Shown: positions 34,904-46,400 of the stretch, piece by piece
How positions within the stretch are numbered: position 1 is the stretch's first letter
How the letters are laid out: the number at the start of each line of letters is the position of its first letter
NCBI GenBank assembly: GCA_013180625.2
Contig: SNVD02006330.1
Location: forward strand, 124,001-188,000
Length of the DNA: 64,000 nucleotides
From: Boswellia sacra
Lineage: Eukaryota; Streptophyta; Magnoliopsida; Sapindales; Burseraceae
Direction of reading: 5' to 3'
The notes under the pieces: model-generated
What the model was told of the DNA's origin: nothing
Database searches by the model: none
Seen by the model: only the letters and a program-made list of their open reading frames with translations
Program-made: the position numbers and the translations under genes

Positions 34904-36894
34904 TGTTGATAGCGAATTTATTTGGTTCAGAAAAAATACGATCAAGTCGCTAAAGGGGCTTAAATGTGGGCTTGTGGTGTGTAAGGATTAATGAAGTATG
35001 ATAAATATGGAGGCACTAAAACTCTTTTTAAACCTCTATTTAAATTTTAAGTTATTAAAAAATTTAATTTACTAGTATAGCTTAATTTCTATCAAAACCC
35101 TTTTATATTTCTTTTGACTTTAACTATTCTTTGTTATAAAGTATTGTAGTATGAATTTCTTCTTGATGATGGAAAAGACATGACACTTTTTTCATTGACA
35201 GTGAGGAAGGTCATTGACTTCCTTGATTCATGCTCAATCCCACTTCTTTCTTTCATAACTTTACTAGGAATACTAGGGAACAAAACGAAGACAGAGCGGG
35301 GATTCGTATTAAGCCGACTCCCTTGATCAATTTTCATGAGTAAAGCTTCTAGGAAAGAGCCCGAAAAATTCTGATATATGACCGGTCTAAAATCTTTCCT
35401 TCTTCTCTTTCTTGGCAAAAGGATCGAAAACAACCACTTAAATAAATAAAACACAGTTTGGACAATTCTGAATGTCTCCCTAAATGGGAAAGAGTATTGG
35501 TCATCGTGCTGTTGTTCCCCTCTATTGCTCTATTTCTCTAAACTACACTCTTAAGAAAGAAAATTGGCATTAATTGAAAAAGTATTCAAAAATATGTGTA
35601 GGATTAAGCCCAATTTTTAGAAAATATAGGGTTTGAGATTGTGAGGATTTTGCACTAAAGTTTTGTTTTTTGGTTTTTGTGTTTTTTGACATTGGGATGC
35701 AAAATCGAAATAGATTATATAAAAGAAAAATTGTAGATATGTTGCCACAAAGCAACATCCTTTCACAAAGTAATCTTTAAACTCTCAAACCTAAATTAAA
35801 AAAAGTAAGTTAAATGAGTTAATTCTCAAGTTGAGTTTGAAGGAGTGTATTTTGGCGTTGGGAATGAATGTATTTTGAGTTTGAAATATGCAGAGCAGCA
35901 TATTCAACTAGCAAATAATGCTTTTTATGCTGGTGAAGAAGCCAGGGAAGTACAATCAATTTTATCCTAGTGAAGAAATGCAGATAGAGAGAGAAGACAT
36001 AATAACTATTAGAGGTGAATTTGGTAATTAAAAATTTGATGGATATTTAATTAAAAAAATTAAAGGAGGGGCTTATAAAAGGATTATGTAGGGCTTGGAT
36101 AACAACACTCTAAATCTTGTTGTTTAAAATATTACAGTTGAAGCTAGGCCATTCAGGGGGTATTTGTCCATAGAGAATATTTTAAATAACAAGGAATGTA
36201 AATTGATTTGCTTGAATTTATTTTAAATATGATTGTTATCTTTAAAGAATAATTATATATCTTTTTATATTATCTTGATTTCTAATTTATCATAATTATT
36301 ATTTGTATTATTTTTGAATTCAAATGTAATAATTATTTAAGTTTTTCAAAAAGATATTATTTTCAAAAAGAGGAATAATTATCTACAAAGATAATTAATA
36401 TTTTAAAAGATATTTTCTTTTAAATTTGAATTAAGTGTTTTTTTCTTAAATTTGATAAAGAGGGATAACAGGAGATTTTGGAAGAGATGAAGAATATAAT
36501 TAAGGAAGTAAGACTCTAAGGTTGGCATTGAGAATTCTTTGCAAGAAACAAAGTCAACATCATACTTCCTTAAGGTTGGCATTAAGAATTCTTTGAAAGA
36601 AATAAAGTCAATATCATACTCCCCTGCTTCCACACCATAATAACGTATAAGTCTTCGTTTTCTATTCCATCAATTACTTATTTGTAATTCTATCCTTTCT
36701 TTGAAAAGGTTTCTTTGTTTAATCATCATTTTGCAGGATTGTTAATCATACAAGGCTACAACACAGTTCTATTCGGAGAATTCTTACATAATTGTGGGTT
36801 TTTTCCCCCATATTTAAAGTACATAGGCAAATACAGAAAAAAAACTCAAGTCTTGAGATTGTATCATGTGTCTCTTATAGATTCTGCCACTATA
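34904..36894 (+). repeat. Ogre 5' LTR (1,991 bp, longer than its partner)
   Basis: It aligns by eye with 46412-47188 at its start (TTGATRG..AATTTATTTGGTT) and over its last ~700 bp (AAGGCTACAACACAGTTCTA). About 1.18 kb at ~35011-36185 is present only here. Either this LTR received an insertion or the 3' LTR lost the segment. Confidence 0.8.
35130..35545. other. possible mitochondrion-derived segment within the 5' LTR
   Basis: Base composition rises and the texture resembles plant mitochondrial DNA (AAGCCGACTCCCTTGATC, AAGAGCCCGAAAAATTC). It lies inside the 1.18-kb block missing from the 3' LTR. A minus-strand open frame of 106 codons is present without a recognised domain. Confidence 0.35.
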
Positions 36895-36898
36895 TTTC

Positions 36899-36916
36899 TG
36901 GCGACTCCACTGGGGA
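36899..36916 (+). promoter_or_regulatory. primer-binding site of the Ogre element
   Basis: TGGCGACTCCACTGGGGA begins 4 bases after the LTR end (CTATA at 36890-36894). TGGCGACT-type sites complementary to a tRNA-Arg 3' end are the known primer sites of Ogre elements. Confidence 0.8.
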
Positions 36917-36944
36917 TCTCAAACAAGAATCTTGATATAGCTAA

Positions 36945-37425
36945 ATGACGAATAATACAAATGAAGATAGAGAGCAAGTTCATGAAAATTCAACGGCAAA
37001 TCAAGATCAACATAAAACTACTGATCTTGCTAGGGCCATAGGTGAGGCACCAAAAGGAATGACTGCAGCTAATATGACTAAAACAATTAACTCTCTCCAA
37101 CAAGGGCGAAATTATGGCAATGATTAAAGAGATGAAAAAGTCATATGAGAAGCAGCTTGTAACTAAGGTTGATGATGAAAAAGAGGTTGTAGAAACTTTT
37201 GAAACTCATCATGTGAAGGAGATAGGAGCAAACAAGGCATTGTACCTTACTCAAGTAGACATTTTAGCTTTGTTAGGAAAACGACTCCCTCAGTCAATTA
37301 CTGCAGAGGATGCAGAGTTTGTGCCTACACCACTGTATCTTTCAGAGATACTCAAGAAACCATAGCGCAAAAGATATGAAATGCCTAAATTTATTTTGTA
37401 TGATTAAAGAAAAGGAATCCAAATA
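36945..37425 (+). pseudogene. Ogre gag N-terminal remnant
   Basis: The ATG at 36945 opens MTNNTNEDREQVHENST and continues to a frameshift near 37105. The next frame carries KEMKKSYEKQLVTKVDDEKE and ends at 37365. Acidic and Gln-rich composition and its position right after the PBS fit a gag start. The remainder of gag is missing. Confidence 0.6.
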
Positions 37426-37429
37426 AATA

Positions 37430-38570
37430 GCTAAGTCAGTTTATTGATGCATTAAGAGTACTTGACAAGTTTGATGAGATTGTTGTTGAGCATATTAGAG
37501 GGTGAAGCAATAGATATACGTATGTGTTGGCAACCTTGGGTTCCAAGTTGGAATTTGAGGGTGAAGTTTGTCGATTTTGTTGTCTTTAAGATAGATATTC
37601 CAAGAAAAGAGGTAGAGATAAAGAGTAGGAATAAGTAGTGGGGGTAGAAGATTGGAGAGTATTAATAAAAGAAGCTATGCAGACGTATGACGGATATGAC
37701 AACCTGAGATTGATCAAGGATTATACTTTGGTTTTGGGTAAACTTTACAGAAGATTGCCAGGAGGAGCATTGGCAAGGTGTGTTCAAGAAGATGAGGGTT
37801 AGGTGTTGTTGCTAGAGTTACATCATGCTGTGTGTGGGTTAGGGTCTCCCATTAGTTTTTATAGGCAACTACAACGTATAGGATATTGTTGGCCTAGCAT
37901 GAAAACTTAGGTACATTCAATTCAAATAGCTTATGGGCAGTGTAAGAAAAAAGAAGGTGAAAATGGGGTGTTTATGATAACGACAATAGAGGATTGGAGA
38001 TTGTCATATATCAAGTATATTTTAGAGGGTTTGTTATCGAAAAATCGCAAAGAAGCCCATGAGCTTAAATGGATAGCCAAAAGGTATTTCATGAAAGATG
38101 GAATATTGTTTGAGATAGGTTTTCTGAAAAAGCTCTAAGATGTTTAAGTTTCATTGAGGCTTAGAAAGTGTTACTAAAGGTCCATGTAGAGGCATGTGGA
38201 GAACATCAAGGCAAAAGGAGGTCATATGAAAGATTATTGAAATTGGGCTATTACTGGTAAAAAATGAAGCAGAATGCTAAGGATTTAGCAAAGAAGTATC
38301 ACACATGTCAGATTGTCACAGATCTACAACATAAACCTTCAGCCACTTTGTAGGATATTAGTACTCCTTAGCTTTTTCATACTTGGGAGCTTGATCTGAT
38401 TAGATCAATTTATCCCCAGCAAGTGGATATATATGGATGTTGACAACAACTGAGTATTTTATGAAATGGGTAAAAGCAGTGCTTTTTAAGAAAGCTATAG
38501 AGGGAGTTATTTCTAATTTTATTAGAGAAAACATTATTTGTCGATTTGGAATACCCTTCAAGATAGTTAG
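37430..38570 (+). pseudogene. Ogre RNase H tail and integrase N-terminal part
   Basis: Despite stops, translation shows DEIVVEHIRG, then YVLATLGSKLEFEGE (end of RNase H), ISFYRQLQRIGYCWPSM, WIAKRYFMKDGILF (pre-integrase), KRRSYERLLKLGYYW and KKYHTCQ (HHCC zinc-binding remnant), then TTEYFMKWVKAV and FIRENIICRFGIPFKIV of the integrase core. The frame breaks at 38570 immediately before the SDNG motif bearing the second catalytic Asp, because solo LTR C is inserted there. Confidence 0.82.
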
Positions 38571-39517
38571 TGTCACACCCCGTATCCAACAGAGTAATAC
38601 TGCAGCGGATAAGGGCTTGTCAAGGGAACACAATCGTCGTTATACAGAAATCCTTCCTTAATCTTTTACTGATCGAATACCTGAGGTACACAACAGACTA
38701 GTGAGTATGAAACTCAGTAAGCAGCTAGAATTATAAAACTAGCGTAACACTCAAAATAAAACAATAAATGGCGATAACCATTTCAGGATATGACTACTAT
38801 TCAATACTTATTCCATAATCACTGATTACTGTTTATTTCTTAGTATACAAGCCAACAGTGCTTTAATAAGAAAATCATAACATTGATTTCGGTGTTCAAG
38901 AAACGCGCCCCTATGCGAGAAAACTGGCACGGCGACGCCAAGTTTCTGATTTCCAATCCATTACAAATTCCAGTTTCGCGCTCCTGTGCCAAGGGAGGCC
39001 ACGCATGCGCCAACTCTCTATTCTCTCTTACTTGAGTCATGCAAGTAGCGCTTCAGCGTGAAAGGTATGGCGCAGCGATGCCAATTCTCTGCCTATATCT
39101 CTTTAGATTCGTTAAAGATGCACCCTTGCACCATTTAATTATGCTCCTGCGCCAACCCTGTATCATTGGTCATTTCCTAGACCAATTACGCTCTTATCCA
39201 GTCACATTCCTAATTCCATAAATACCTGTCTATGGGTAATCAAGCATGACTTTTTCATGTCAAAGCTTATCACATACACCCATTTACATACACATCTCAT
39301 TTACACATAAACTTTCCACAAGTCTATCACATCCTCATGTGCTCCCATAAACATATAAATCATTCACACATGAGTTTCCATAAGTTTGCTACATTGTTCA
39401 TATGGATATCCATTTCACATAATTTCGGAAGCTTCCACAGTACAGTCACAGACACTTAGGAACAGTGCTCTCTAATCAAGGTAGGACTTTTCGTTTCACA
39501 GTCAGTTCCCATATGTA

Positions 39518-39915
39518 GGCCTACCCATGAATCAGCTCAAGGCTAGTCTGACAATCCGGGTGATACCGGGCCCATGTTACCGAATCTCGTCTAGAGAAAC
39601 ACATGGTCCAGACCTCCCCTCAAGCCATGGGGATACAGAACAGTACAGATACATTCAAAGGCCTGCCCATAAAATAGCTCAAGGCTAGTCTGACAATCCG
39701 GGTGATACCGGGCCCATGCTACCGAATCTCATCTAGAGAAACACATGGTCCAGACCTCCCCTCAAGCCATGGGGATATAGAACAGTACAAATACATTCAA
39801 ATGCCTACACTTGAAATAGCTCTAGGCTAGTCTGACGATCCGGGTGATACCGGGCCCATGCTACCGAATCTCGTATAGAGAAACACATGGTCCAGACCTC
39901 CCCTCAAGCTATGAG
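39518..39915. repeat. 142-bp tandem repeats in solo LTR C
   Basis: Copies start at 39518, 39660 and 39802 (exact 142-bp steps); the third is cut at ~39915. The conserved core is CTAGTCTGACAATCCGGGTG followed by ATACCGGGCCCATG. Copies are ~93 % alike. Confidence 0.95.
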
Positions 39916-39970
39916 AGCCAAATATCCTAAGTTGTGGCATGCCACTCACATATCAGTTTTCACATTCAGT

Positions 39971-40125
39971 CACATAAGTGAAGCTCTATATTAAGCTTTC
40001 ACTCACATATCACATTCCATATTTCAGTCACATAAGTGAAGCTCTATATTAAGCTTTCACTCACTTATCACATTTCACATTTCAATCACATAAGTGAAGC
40101 TCTATATTAAGCTTCTAACCCAATC
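39971..40125. repeat. 58-bp tandem repeats in solo LTR C
   Basis: CACATAAGTGAAGCTCTATA recurs at 39971, 40029 and 40087 (58-bp steps), each followed by TTAAGCTT. Confidence 0.95.
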
Positions 40126-42428
40126 ACAACTTGTCACAATTCATTCACTTTAATGCTAGTATTTAACGGCATCACATTTCACATTCGACATTTAATATAT
40201 TCCCATAGGCTTGGCATGTAATTTCGAATTCATAAGACATCACACCGTTAGACATGCCTTCACACATCACAATATTGCAGTTCACTATCATAATTGAGGT
40301 TCTACGTAGGCTTCTCATTAATCACATATACATTCATAAACACAATAAGCCTACATATCTCACATACACTTATGGATGCGCACAATCCACATATTGACAT
40401 CATTTCTACACATATAGAACCCCATTGAATTCTTTATTAGTGCCAACCCTTCCATTACTCTTCGATGTATTTCAATCACATCGTTGCATAACTATGTCCA
40501 TGTATAACTAATCTCATTCAATTTCCACTCGTACACATTCATGGCACTCTAATACACATGGTTTTTCAGACAGTCATTTGTCATGCCATCTCACATGAGG
40601 AAATAGTATCCTCGAATGTTTGGCATGTATTTCATTCTTCATATACACATATCGTTTCCTTGGCAATGTTATTCAAGCCATATCACAACAAATTCACATA
40701 TATGAGGGCACAGTCATATTTCTATATCTCACACACATAGAAGTTACACTAACATGTCAATCACATACACATCAAAGTGTGTGAAATCACACATTTCATA
40801 AATCACTATAAACCCCAATCAAATCATTTCCTATATTAAGGTCCATGTATAGATGGCCCCATACACATTCCATCAATACATTTCACATATATTCACGAAC
40901 ACAATCATTAAACACATTTCATTAAAAGTTAATATCGATTGTGTCCTCAGAAGGGTCTAGCTACTTACCTGGTTAGCCTCGCCTTTTAATTTTGCTCTCA
41001 TATGTTTCTTGATAAGCAGTTATTTAAAGTTCACCTCTTCTTCTTCTCCTTTCTGTCTGGTAACCTTTTCCATAGTCATGACACACTGATTAGTGTCCAT
41101 TTAGAAGTCATTAAATCCTTTATAGGTTAACAACAATTCAACCAACCAATAACATCATTTATTAAACTTTATAACACACACATATTGGTTGGATTATTAT
41201 AATAAGGAGTTATTCATTTCCAATCATCACCAAACTTCATGGAACTCAAATAGACATACATATTATAGTCCATGAATTTTATTGAGTCAAAATAAGGTCA
41301 TATACCCCTTGAAAATCCTTAATTTCATTCACACAGCAAATCTGTTTGCAGACCTCTCCACTGAACAGTAAAACTTTGAAGAATTTTATAAAATTTTACA
41401 ATAATCCAATCTCTACCAAACTTTTCAGTCTAAAACTAGACACATATAAGAGTCATTCCACCAAAAATCCAGATTTTCTAAGGAGTTTAAGGCAGTCAGA
41501 TGGAATTTATTTCACATACTCAGTTCTGGAACTTAACATTCACAGTTCTTTAAGTCCAGATTTGAAAAATCATAACAATTCATACACCACTCCAAAAACC
41601 ATGAAAATTTATAGTCTAACAGAAAACATACCCAAGGGTTTGTGTATTAAAAATCACAAAATTTAACAAAGATTTGCCCCTTCAAATCGAGTTCATTCCC
41701 CCTGCCCTGTTTTAAAACAGGGGAATTCTCAATTTCGAACCAGAACTTCAAAAATTCATTACAATTCACACACTACGAATTTTTGAGTGTTTCAAAATTC
41801 TATAAACTCCTTGACATGTCTAGTTTATCATATAAAAATTTCAGAGTCAGCAAACAACCATGGAATTTATAGGAATTTTCGGACTTGGCACTGTTCAGAA
41901 AAACAACTCTGCAGGATTCATACTCATGCTTTACTTCTAGCTTCCTAGCATCATCAAATCTTTAAATTCTTCCATAATTCACTCTAATTCATGTTTTTCT
42001 AGCCATTTACAGAATATGTCTGACATGAAATATCACAAAAAACAATAAACCATCACTCAATTGCATGGTTATGGCTAGAATTAGAGAGAGAGAAGTGAAT
42101 TCTTACATCTTGGCCTCTTGTTTCCTTCCTCTCTTCTTGATTCCATGGAAAAATTGAAGGAAAAAGAGGGAGAGAGGCTGCTGGACGTTCAAAGAGAAAG
42201 GGGGAAGAAAAATGAATTTTCTAGACTTGTCTCATGCTTCATAGATATACATCACACAAGCATTTCACTTAAACCCCCACACTTTCTTAGCTTTTCACTC
42301 ACACCCTTCCATCTCTCATCTAATTTCATCCCTCTCCATACATATACATACATACCTCATTATGTTAATAATACATATTTTTACAATATACATGTAAGTC
42401 AAACTTACTTAAAATTTGGGGTGTCACA

Positions 42429-43125
42429 GTTAGTGACAATGGAACTCCTTTTGTGAATAAACAAGTTTCTGCTTCTTTTAGCAGATATGAAATTAAGCAT
42501 GGAAGGTCAACTATATTATCCTTAAGGTAAAGGACAGGCTGAGGCTACTAATAAAACATTGGTAAAAATACTCAGCAAAATGGTGTATGAGTATAGGGTT
42601 GATTAGCGTGCTCATTTGGCTGAGGCACTTTGGGCTTATAGGATTTCATCTCGAATAGCAATAGGTTTCTCTCTGTATTCCTTAGTAAATGGAGCAAACT
42701 CTTTTTCACCAGTTAAATTAGTAGTCCCTACAGTTAGAGTTCTTGCATCAAAGAAGGAAGAAGAAAGAGTTATGGTGGATAAGAATATTGAAGTTGTTGG
42801 AAATTCCCACATGGTAGAATTGGATGGAGTTGATGAAATGAGGAAGTGAGCATATGATTGTGCAATGTTATATAAGAGAAGAGTGAGCCAAGCTTATAAC
42901 AAAGAAGTATAGAACGGGAAAATCAAGAAAGGATATTTGGTATTAAGGGTTGCCAGCTATGTGAGAAAAGAAGTATCACCTCCCTCAAAATTTGTACCCC
43001 AATGGGAAGGTCTTTTTATGGTAAGAGAAGCATACGATAGTGGGTATTTCAGATTGGCTACAATGGAGGGAGATATACTTTATGATCCTATCAATGTTAA
43101 ATGGTTAAAGCACTACTGTGGGTGA
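42429..43125 (+). pseudogene. Ogre integrase C-terminal part
   Basis: It starts at the TSD with SDNGTPFVNK (catalytic Asp), continues KHGRST and GQAEATNKTLVKILSKM (the Glu region), then AHLAEALWAYR, and ends with KFVPQWEGLFMVREAYDSGY and DPINVKWLKHYCG before a TGA at 43123-43125. A few stops and a frameshift are present. The last block is characteristic of Ogre/Tat integrases and has no chromodomain. Confidence 0.85.
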
Positions 43126-43309
43126 TTACTTTCATGTCTTTCCTTGTATACAACAAATGCTTAAGGCATTTTTGAGAAATATTAAATGTTCTCTTTTACA
43201 TTGTATGGAAAATAGTCATTTTTCTTCATCTTTCTTTTGGGTAATAAAGGTTATATTATCTAAGAAAAAGTTTATTTTATAAACATTTCCATATGAATAA
43301 TAATAAGAC

Positions 43310-43800
43310 GATTTATAATTGGAGCTTGTCCAATAATTTATTACAAAGTGTGAGGTGCTTTTCCTATACTGTGATTATAATTGGAAATTATCCAATTATT
43401 TATAAAGTGTAAAGAGCATTCCTGCACTATGATTATAATTGGAGCTTGTCAAATGATTTATTAAAAAATGTAAGGAGCTTTTCCTATACTACGATTATAA
43501 TTGGAGCTTGTCCAATGATATATTACAAAGTGTAAGGAGCTTTTCCTACATTATGACTACAATTGGAGCTTATCCAATGATTTATAAAGTGTAAAGAGCG
43601 ATTTCTATACTGTGATTGTAATTTGAGCTTATCTAATGATTTACAGTATAAGGAGCTTTTCCTACACTATGATTATAACTGGAGCTTATCCAATGATTTA
43701 TTTTATAAGGAGCATCTCTTCTATTTATAATTAGAGCTTTTTCAATGGTCTATTATAAAGTTTCAGGGGCCTTTTCCTATGTTTTATTTATGGTTAGACT
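43310..43800 (+). repeat. ~60-bp tandem repeats downstream of pol
   Basis: About eight imperfect units of 58-62 bp, each with GATTATAATTGGAGCTT, TCCAATGATTTATTA and AAGGAGCTTTTCCTA. They lie in the 3' untranslated region, a known hypervariable zone of Ogre/Tat elements that can seed satellite DNA. Confidence 0.92.
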
Positions 43801-43984
43801 CTTCATAATAATAAATCAAAGGTTTTGGAGCTTTTCCAAATGTATATGTGTTCAAACTTATTTAGTTTAAGAATAATTAAATTATTATTATGTATAATTT
43901 CATACTGTCTATTTCCTATATTATTGGGGTGTTTAAAGAAATGCTTAAAGGCATTACATAAAATAATACCCGTCGAGATGAAAA

Positions 43985-44120
43985 GAAGTTGCTACAGTGT
44001 TGATATAGTGTCAAAGGTGCTGCTATAGTACCAAATAGAGTCATTATAGTATTAAATAGTTTTGCTATAGTGTAAATGGTACCACTATGATATGGAATAG
44101 TTGCTACAGTATAAAAGAAT
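43985..44120 (+). repeat. degenerate GCTAYAGT repeats
   Basis: Short units such as GCTACAGT, GCTATAGTA and TTATAGTATTAAATAG recur every 15-25 bp between the 60-bp array and the antisense ORF. Confidence 0.6.
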
Positions 44121-44339
44121 GATTGCCATAATAAAAAAGTATGCTGCATTGCAAATATTATTGAGAGAAGCAAGTAGAAATTTATTAAAAATAGCGAGGT
44201 GTGCAATTCTTTTTGCATTATTCCGTTTTCTTTTTGCATTGGATACAATTATTTGGATCACAATGCAACAATTATTGTTATTTCTTAAATAATGCTAATA
44301 AAATTAAACAATGATTTAAACCAAAGGAAAAAAAATGAA

Positions 44340-45062
44340 TAGATAAACGATGTGGTTTATCAAAGCATACCAGAAAAGCCATTACATCCTGGAAATAGTT
44401 TGGCTTTAGGTTTCTGAATCGCATCCTTGTATAAGGATGGTACTACGAATACTTCTTTCTTTCTTTCCACGGTTGCCACATAGGTTTGGTGTATGGCTAG
44501 GTCATTTTTAGCTTTTTGTATCTCCAGATCAGAAAGTTCAGGTTAAGCAATTTCTTTCTCATATCAAGTGATAAGATGTGCAAGCTTAGTCAGTTGGTCC
44601 TAAAAAATTCACATTTAAGCCTACATCAATAGCTTCTAAACATTCATCAGCCCATGCTAAAAACATCCTATGGGTTATTTCACTGATAAGGGTTAGACAT
44701 AAATTGAGGAATGTTATGCCAAGTCTTGAGATGATTAGGTTTTTGACGAGAAAACTAGCTTTGCACATAACAGTGAATTCTAGAATATCAACTGTTTCTA
44801 CACGAACACTGAATTCTCTGAAATCGTCTATTTTACCACTCAAAGGAAAAATGGTTTCAACAATGATAGTGCTAGGAATATTATTTGCAAGTTGATTCAA
44901 AACTTTCTTTGAGCTCTCATTGTTTGGCAGCTTATTGGTGGCAATGAAAGGGAAATTCACATAAAAAGATCTCAAATAGAAGATGCTGTATCCCAATGTA
45001 TAGGTGCGTAGTAAGTTTTAGAATACATACATACATACATATACATATACATACACACACAC

Positions 45063-45130
<68 letters not shown>

Positions 45131-45410
45131 GTGTGTGTGTGTAATGAAATAAAGTGGTTTTACCATCACTCGAGACACTGATTAATGTGAGTAAGCCTTC
45201 TATGGGATCTTCTTCACTAAATTGCTGGATTGCAGATTTATGATATGTATCCTCCTGTGGCTTAGATTCGGAGAAAGATGAGTTGTCACTTTCGATATTC
45301 ACTACATCATGTGTATTAGGAGAGTGAGTATTAGAATTCATGAGAGATCTAAGTCTTAGACTCCTAACGCATGCTTTAACAAATGAATGACGATTATTTT
45401 TCTTTGCCAT
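44340..45410 (-). pseudogene. antisense additional ORF of the Ogre element
   Basis: On the strand opposite to gag-pol, ATG at 45410 opens MAKKNNRHSFVKACVRSLRL and an acidic Ser/Asn-rich part to ~45164, where GT follows. After a microsatellite-filled gap the frame resumes at ~44985 with LRSFYVNFPFIATNKLPNNE, continues through VETIFPLSGKIDDFREFSVR to ~44590. It goes on in a shifted frame with a helical tail (LEIQKAKNDLAIHQTYVAT) to ~44350. GT and AG stand at suitable places, but the simplest splice does not keep frame. Tat-lineage elements are known to carry extra antisense ORFs after pol; their function is not established. No domain is recognised. Confidence 0.6.
45024..45142. repeat. CATA/CA/TA compound microsatellite
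   Basis: TACA tetramers, then CA, then about 40 bases of TA, then GT repeats. It lies in the putative intron of the antisense ORF and creates spurious open frames on both strands. Confidence 0.97.
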
Positions 45411-45479
45411 ACTCTTTCCCAATCTAAAATAAAGTGTTAAAAAAAAGTATTGGCAAGCATGTGTTATTTTCTGATGTAG

Positions 45480-46400
45480 CATGTATAAATATATATAAAA
45501 AATTGCGTAAAATAATATAAAATAACTGAACCTGAGGATATGAATACTACCTTTTGACTTTTGACTAGTATATTATGTTTAGTTTTTATTTCTAAACTTT
45601 GTGAAAAAGGGAAATTGAAATTATAATATGTGAAAATTGTTGCTTATATGTGTAAGAATATGCAAATAATTGAACTGAATTTGTGATTATTCTAGAATTA
45701 TTGATAATTTTGTTTATACTGGTTTTATTATTGTGTCGTACTTACTATACAATAAAAGAAAGCAAAAGAGAAGACGAGGCAAGCAAAGATGAATGGACAA
45801 ATATTTTTCTAAAAAAAGAATAAATCATTAACAAATATATGATGCTTTTCTGGCTTCTACAAACGTGTAAGAATAATGGAAATATGGAATATCTGGTATT
45901 TAAAAGAGAGCAATTTAAGAGTGATTAGGTGATTTTGTGATAAGGGATAATTGAATTGGGAAAAGGATAAAGTTATACTTTGATAAGGTTTCGCGTGCTT
46001 GAGTTATTGTTGGATAAAGGATAAAATTATTATTTGATAAATTTTGTGTTGTTTGAATACTTTGAAATTGCTTTAATATTCATCTAGGCCATATCAAATA
46101 AAAGTTTTATTTTAATAAGATTTGAATAAAATAGGTTTGACTTAATGAGAAGGTGGACCCTATTAGTTAATGACCTTTTCTGTATAGACATGAAAGGTAA
46201 TGTAAGTGAATATATGAATATTTATTTTATGAGTACTCATATTTTATTTATTATTTGTTACATTTGTTTTAAAATTTGTGTTTTAGTTATGTTTTAAGCT
46301 AGTACTAATCTCTCACTAACTTATTCACTATAAACTATAGTATTATTAAAAGTCGTTGGATTGATCATATGGACCATTTTATTGCATAGTCCATATGATT
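45480..46400. other. Ogre 3' internal region, no gene
   Basis: AT-rich DNA between the antisense ORF start and the PPT. No coding sequence or repeat array recognised. Confidence 0.5.

Larger units (their letters stand above)
38571..42428 (-). mobile_element. solo LTR C, 3.86 kb, gypsy-like
   Basis: Its ends are TGTCACACCCC (38571) and GGGGTGTCACA (42428), almost inverted copies of each other. TSD GTTAG is perfect at 38566-38570 and 42429-42433, inside the integrase frame, which resumes across the insertion. On the minus strand it reads TGTGACACCCC...GGGGTGTGACA, common for long gypsy (Tekay/Del-like) LTRs; that lineage is an inference. No PBS, PPT or pol sequence is inside. It contains 142-bp and 58-bp tandem arrays. 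Confidence 0.87.

Noticed and set aside
35134..35454. 106-codon minus-strand frame in the 5' LTR insert as a protein gene
   Set aside because: No recognisable domain, and it lies in a block missing from the partner LTR; treated as possible organelle-derived DNA instead.
44972..45482. Frames through the TA/CA microsatellite giving long Tyr-Ile or His-Thr runs
   Set aside because: These are microsatellite translations. Only the non-repeat part above 45164 was kept, as part of the antisense ORF.
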